Assembly (NCBI GenBank): GCA_023213395.1
Contig: CM041465.1
Coordinates: 72,485,741-72,549,740 of the forward strand
Source of the DNA: Cycas panzhihuaensis
Lineage: Eukaryota > Cycadophyta
Length of the DNA: 64,000 nt
Reading direction: 5' to 3'
Numbering within the stretch: the stretch's first letter is position 1; each line of letters opens with the position of its first letter. The notes under the pieces were generated by a model. The model saw nothing but the letters and a program-made list of their open reading frames with translations, was not told the origin of the DNA and did no database searches. Made by a program: the position numbers and the translations under genes. Shown piece after piece: positions 58,972 through 64,000 of this stretch.

Positions 58972-60000
58972 CATACTTTCATTTTTGTCAGTCTCTTACT
59001 TAGTTAGAGTCACTAAATTGAATTAGGCCTAGTTTATCTGTCTTAGTATATTGCAGCCCAAGTTTTAATGTACATTTGATGTATCTTAAAATTTGTTTGG
59101 TAGTATTCAAGTGAATAACCATTGGATTATGTATAAATCTAGAAATAACTCCTATTGAAAAGGATATATCTAGTTTAGTTGTTATTAAGTAAATAAGGCA
59201 TTCAACTAGTTGTCTAAAGAGTGTTCCACTTACTTGATGGTTATCTTTATCAACTATTACAATATAACCTATTTTCATAAGTGTGGCATAAGAATTACAT
59301 TATTCCATATTAAATTTCTTAAGAAAATTCATGGTATACTTTGATTGTGAGATAAAGATGTCATTTGTTGCTTAATGAACTTATATGCCAAGATAATAAT
59401 AAAGTGCACCCGTATCAGTCAATCTAAAATTATTTTCCATTTGTGTTCACACCCATTTTATAGTTTAATAATCATTACTTGTAACAATCAAATCATCTAC
59501 TTATACAATAATTATAATAATCAAGTATTTTTGTTTCTTAATATAAAGACTTAGATCAACTTCACATCTATTAAATGCTTTCTTTTAGAAATGATGATCT
59601 AATCTTATATACTAGGTTCAAGGTAATTGTTTTAAGTTGTATAATCTTGTAGAGTAGATATTCCTCTCATTCCTTTCTACACCCAAGTGGTTATTCTATA
59701 TAGACTTCTTCATTTAGATCACCATTTAGAAAGTCACTTTTTATATCAAGTTGTATAATTTTCCATCCATATTGTGCTTCAAGAGTTATAACTATGTGGA
59801 TGGTTATTAATTTTACTACTAGAGCAAAAGTTTCTTCATAATCAATACTTGTAGTCTGAGTATATCTTTTTTTAATAAGTCTAGCTTTATACTTTTCAAT
59901 AGTACTATCAAACTTCTCTTTTATCTTGTACACCCATTTGTAACCTATAATAGGTTTACCTTCAAGTGGAGGAACTAACTCTTAGGTATTATTTTGATTT
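58972..60000 (-). pseudogene. copia F reverse transcriptase and partial RNase H
   Basis: Clean frame 59000-59278: MKIGYIVIVDKDNHQVSGTL, QLVECLIYLITTKLDISFSI, ILRYIKCTLKLGLQYTKTD, LIQFSDSN (start of RNase H). RT fingers at 59691-59933: IEKYKARLIKKRYTQTTSID, ETFALVVKLITIHIVITL, WKIIQLDIKSDFLNGDLNEE. Active site near 59495 is VDDLIVTSN preceded by a stop where Tyr belongs. Truncated after SDSN-stop-VTLTK. Confidence 0.84.
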
Positions 60001-61345
60001 ATAAAGGCCATTTCTTTATTCATAGCTTCTAGTCACTCTATTTTCTAACAAGCTTCTTTAAAATTTTGAGACTTAATTGAACAAGTTAATGCTTAATGTC
60101 TTTGAGACCTAGTTTTCTGTTCAAAGACATCTCCTTTTGATTCTTCTATAGTTTTTAAATATAATCTTGATAGCCTTTTCTTAGAAGTACTTATATATTT
60201 TTTTGTTCCAAATAATGTTTTTAGTTCTTCGTGAGATGATGTCTCTTCTTGATCATGAGATATAGATTCTTTCTCAATTGTATTTTCTTCATTGGAGGGC
60301 TCCACATTTTTTCCCATTATTATGCCTTTTTTAGTGCATGCAAAATTCTTAGTGATTGGAGTAACTTTATCAAAAGTTATATCTTTGCTTATATAGATTT
60401 TATTAGTTTTTGTATATGTACAGTGATAGACTTTTGAATTATTACTATATGCAATTATAATATATTCAATATTTTTTTTTTTTATCTTAGTTCTTTTTTT
60501 ATTTGGGATGTCTATGTAAGTAGTGCTTCCAAAAATTCTTAAATGACTTACATCAGGTTTCCTACTTATCCATACTTTTTTTGGAGTAATTTTATCAAGA
60601 GCTCTTATTGGAATTCTATTTATGAAATAAATAACTATGCTAATTACTTTAATCTATTATACATTTGAGACATATTTTTCTTTCATCATACATAGTATCA
60701 TTTTTATTATAGTTATATTTAGCATTTCAGCTACCACATTAGACAGTGGGTTATATGGAGTGGTGATCTGTCTATGAATACTATGCATTTTATAAAAATT
60801 AAAAACTTATTCAAAACATATTCTCCTCCTCTATCTATCCTAAAGTATTTTGATTTTGTATCAACTTTCTAATTCAAGTTGAGATTTAAATTCTTTAAAG
60901 CAATTAAGAGCTTCTAATTCACTAAAGATAAAGAACACCTAGGATTTTCTACTGAAGTAATTTATAAATGTAAGAAAATATATAATGCCACTAATGGAAT
61001 TTCATATAATTGATATACATATATCACTATAGACTAGCTCTAGTTTTTCTTATAACCTCTAATTACTTTCTTGAAATGATGCTCGATGTTGTTTACCTAG
61101 CATACAGTTTTTACAAAGAGGAATATTTGTTATAATGTTAATAGGCAATCCATCAAACATAACAAAATTTTTTAGTATTTTTAGTCTATCATCTGCAATA
61201 TGTCTATACCAAGAATGCCAAATTTTCTTATTAATACTTAGAGAAGTAAAAGTTTTTACAAAAGAGAGAATAGGAATAGAGACTAATTTGTAGAGATTAT
61301 CAGTCTCTATCCCTTGAGCAATGATTTCATCTCCCTTTTTCATAT
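60001..61345 (-). pseudogene. copia F integrase
   Basis: Pre-integrase frame 61059-61343 has an intact zinc finger: His in KIWHSWYRHIADDRLKIL and Cys in PLCKNCMLGKQHR. The core is worn (TTPYNPLSNVVAEMLN near 60750 keeps the Glu). The C-terminal KITPKKVWISRKPDVSHLRI and FGSTTYIDIP run at 60520-60600, then a Ser/Glu-rich linker (60093-60317, 74 codons open) joins to RT. Confidence 0.8.
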
Positions 61346-61499
61346 CATGGACATAACATTTTTTATCTTTATAGAAGATGACTCAAAGCCTTTTCTTTCT
61401 TAATTATGATATAGAAAGAAGAATTTTTTTCAATTATGTGACAAACAAACATTACTAATTTTTTGATATATTACATGATTATGATTGCAATAGTTTCTT

Positions 61500-62640
61500 T
61501 GCCTTCAATGTTTAGAGAGAAATATCACCTAATTCAATTGTTTTATTTATTAGATATGGATGAAGAGTTTCACATCAATCCTCTCTCCTAGTTATATGGT
61601 TTAAGGCTCTAGAATCAATAAACTAGTTTTCCTAATGATAAGTACACAAGGCCAAGGCAACAATAAAAACAACTTCTTCTTCCTCCTTATCTTTAAATAG
61701 TTCATTATCATAGTTACCTTCTATATATTTTCCTTTAAAAAAATCAACTCTTTTATAGAAACAATTATTTGAAATGTGTTTATATCTACCACAGTAATAA
61801 CAAAGATGAGTTTCTACTAATCTATAATATATAACAAAGTGTCATAGTCTACTATAGTGATAATATAATGAGGTATCTATTAATCTTTCTTTGCCAGATC
61901 ATGATCTTCCTTTACCTATTCTTACATCTACTAATCTTTCTCTCATGCCTCTTCCTCATTATCCAAATTATAAGTCTAGGGAGAAATACTTCTTTGACTT
62001 ATGTTTCTTCCTCATATCTTTGTATCCTCTGCTCTTGTTAGAGAAGATGTCTATATAAGGTATCGAATAACATATTATTAACCTATCCTCCCATAGTAAG
62101 TGTGTTTACTAGATTATCAAATGATTTTGGTAGTTTTAGTACTAAGCAAATAATTTTGCATTTCATATGGATTTTTTTACAAAAGTGAGATTATCTTTCA
62201 TTTCTACTAATTTGGTAATGAAATCATAAAGTTGTTCACCCTCCCTTAAATGAAGATGGTACAATTACTCCCTAAGAGTAATGATATGGGTTTCATTATT
62301 CTGACTATATAGAGATGTAAGAACTTTATAAGCTTCTATTAAAATGGAGGCTTCACTAATATGGGTTAACATGGAATCACTTATAGATAGAGTAATAATT
62401 ACTAATGATTGCCTATCTCTTTCTGCCCAACTAGCAAGCTTTATAGTATCTTTAACAACTTCTTTTTATTATTTCTCTATGACAGTATCCTAGGCATTTT
62501 TGACAACTAAGAAGCCCTTCATTTTAATTTTCCATGCTTCATAGTATTGACTAATTAACTTATCTAACTCTCCCAATGAATAAATTGAAGCTATTTTATG
62601 ACAAATAATAAAAAGAACTCTTTTTTTATCTATGATAGGC
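61500..62640 (-). pseudogene. copia F gag and protease
   Basis: Gag: QYYEAWKIKMKGFLVVK (62550), DTIKLASWAERDRQSLVIITL, HISEASILIEAYKVLTSLYS, LHLREGEQLYDFITKLVEM. Zinc knuckle complete at 61748-61803: CYYCGRYKHISNNC, the only intact CCHC in the window. Protease FIDSRALNHIT near 61600 (family DSGASNHMT; Gly is Arg). Leader to the LTR is 62640-63219. Confidence 0.82.
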
Positions 62641-63219
62641 CAAGTCTATATGACTATATAATTGTATAGTGAAAGTATAGGTGTACATATTTTAACGGGA
62701 AAAAATCCTAAATTTAGATTTTTATTACTATCTACTAGGATCTGAAGTCAAATTTTAAATCACATTTTTAGATTGAGAGAAAATTGGCCCAAAAAATAGA
62801 GGGATAATTAGGGTTTAATTTATATTTTTATTCATAACTAAAAAAATCTCTAAGCAACTCTACAAACTTATATTTAATAGAAAGCTTATGCTTTCAGGAA
62901 GATTTTAAGAATACTTTTAATGAGTAAATTTAAGAAAATAGGGAGAAATCAATAGTAGAATATTCAAACCCACACCTTAGGTTTTTTAATATTTTTTGCT
63001 TACTGAGAGAGATTTTATAGACAAAGCTTTGGAATAGCAGACTCTACTCCTCAAAACATCTTTACTGGTGAAATTTTGTGACAAACTAAGTACTTCAATT
63101 TTTTTATTATATAAGGTCGCATAGATCCATATAGAAAATACAAAGTCATCAAGCGTTATTCTTTCTCCTTTTCCAAAAGAGTAATATTTGACATCCCTAC
63201 CTAACTTATTGTGATACTT

Positions 63220-63428
63220 TGTTGAAAAATAGATTTAGAAAGAAAATGATCTTCATTGATTAATGGGAGAGAGTTTCTCTATCTTATATATAATTTATTT
63301 ATATGAGTCCTAGTACATGTATGACAAGTGTCATTTTTAAACTGAAGAGGGACAATAATATATAACCCTCTATTTATATAAGAGACCTTTAAGTACAAGG
63401 CATAGGATAAAATATTAATATTCTAACA
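63220..63428 (-). repeat. 5' LTR of copia F
   Basis: 209 bp on the minus strand, TGTTAGAATATTAATATT to ATCTATTTTTCAACA, TG...CA ends. A worn PBS (AAGTATCACAAT, 7 of 12) lies just inside. TATATAAATAGAGGG is a good TATA box in U3. Confidence 0.78.
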
Positions 63429-63433
63429 TGAAT

Positions 63434-64000
63434 AGGTCACCTAAACTACAATTGCTTCTAATTCATTCATAAGTCAAAATGATACATGTGTAAACCCTAT
63501 ATATTTGGAAAACAACACAGAGAATAATTTCTAAAAAATAAAGTATGGAGAACTAGTGAGAAACTGGTATTAGATCAATCAGATATCTATGGACTAATGC
63601 TTTTTATCTCACTAAGTGGAGCAAGATATTTTATTACTTTTATTAATGACTTTTTATAGAAAGTTTAGGTTTTTCCACTAAGAGAAAAATTGCAAGCCTT
63701 TACTTGTTCAAATAGTTTAAGGAGTTGGCAAAGAATAAAAGTAAATAGAAGATAAAGGTCACATAAACTAATAATGGTAGATAGTTTACTTTTAATGAGT
63801 TCAATCAATTTTGTAAGGATCATGGAATTAAGAGAGAGTTTTCTATAACCTATATGCCCCAGCAGAATAGAGTTGTTAAATATAAGATGTACCAAACCCT
63901 AATGGTTCTTCAACTTCAAGCACAAAAGGTAGGAAATATGGTAGCCAACATTTGATTTTATTATCAATAAAAACCAAATTATAACCTAGATTTCTTGAGA
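63434..64000 (+). pseudogene. copia D integrase, start
   Basis: IGHLNYNC (pre-integrase His region), FGKQHREYFLKNK, VLDQSDIYGLM (first Asp kept), SLSGARYFITFINDFL, VFPLREK, TNNGR-stop-FTFNEFNQFCKDHGIKRE (Asn for second Asp), TYMPQQNRVVKYKMYQTL (Glu is Lys). Runs off the window. Confidence 0.8.

Larger units (their letters stand above)
58972..63428 (-). mobile_element. Ty1/copia element F, 3' truncated
   Basis: Minus-strand copia with 5' LTR (63220-63428), leader, gag, protease, integrase, RT and the first part of RNase H. The rest of RNase H and the 3' LTR are missing at the E insertion site. TGAAT at 63429-63433 is the likely target copy on the right; copia D integrase follows at once, so F inserted into D. 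Confidence 0.82.
53041..64000 (+). mobile_element. Ty1/copia element D, split by E and F, cut by window edge
   Basis: Gag and the start of protease lie at 53041-53830; the pre-integrase and integrase resume at 63434 and leave the window. Everything between belongs to copia E and copia F. The C-terminal protease part (roughly 400 bp expected) is missing from both sides, so a deletion accompanied the insertions. The sequence GTTTTCTCAACA ending at 53038 may be the D 5' LTR end, with copia C inserted in that LTR. Confidence 0.7.

Overview
The window reads as intergenic DNA from a large, repeat-rich seed-plant nuclear genome. The signs are Ty1/copia elements primed from the initiator-Met tRNA (exact TGGTATCAGAGC in one, 7-11 of 12 matches in others), Ty3/gypsy elements including one with a C-terminal chromodomain, a plant L1-type LINE with an RNase H domain, very low CG, and long TA-based microsatellites. 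I cannot name the species. I see no host gene, rRNA gene or intact ORF: every recognisable coding stretch belongs to a retroelement and carries stops or frameshifts, so all are called pseudogenes. Many in-frame stops fall where the family has Gln or Trp, which suggests decay by cytosine deamination.

Layout. 1-3409: 5' half of a minus-strand gypsy element (LTR 3176-3409). 3410-6849: degraded DNA with a plus-strand Ty3-type gag at 3782-4590. 6850-12118: complete plus-strand copia 1, inside a Pro/Gln-rich gag that resumes at 12124-14559. 14560-23837: minus-strand copia A, split by composite copia B (17383-23036, TSD AATAC, three LTR copies). 23838-24760: compound microsatellite joining two truncated elements. 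24780-27349: 3' half of a plus-strand chromovirus. 27360-37242: plus-strand gypsy I, split by a full-length LINE (28922-35111, 14-bp TSD).

37243-47318 is AT-rich: an LTR/PBS end (38798-39216), a minus-strand gag-only copia derivative (about 39640-42263), a minus-strand gypsy integrase split by a small LTR element (43369-44755, TSD TCTTT), and a second LTR/PBS end near 45312. 47324-52947: copia C (TSD ATTAC). 53041-64000: plus-strand copia D, broken by minus-strand copia F (58972-63428), with copia E (53836-58966, TSD TAATA) at the D/F junction.

No functional multigene system is present. The interest lies in the nesting, the rearrangement products inside elements, LTR sequence features, and microsatellites dated by their hosts. 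Domain calls come from reading translations by eye; edges without an LTR or TSD are approximate.
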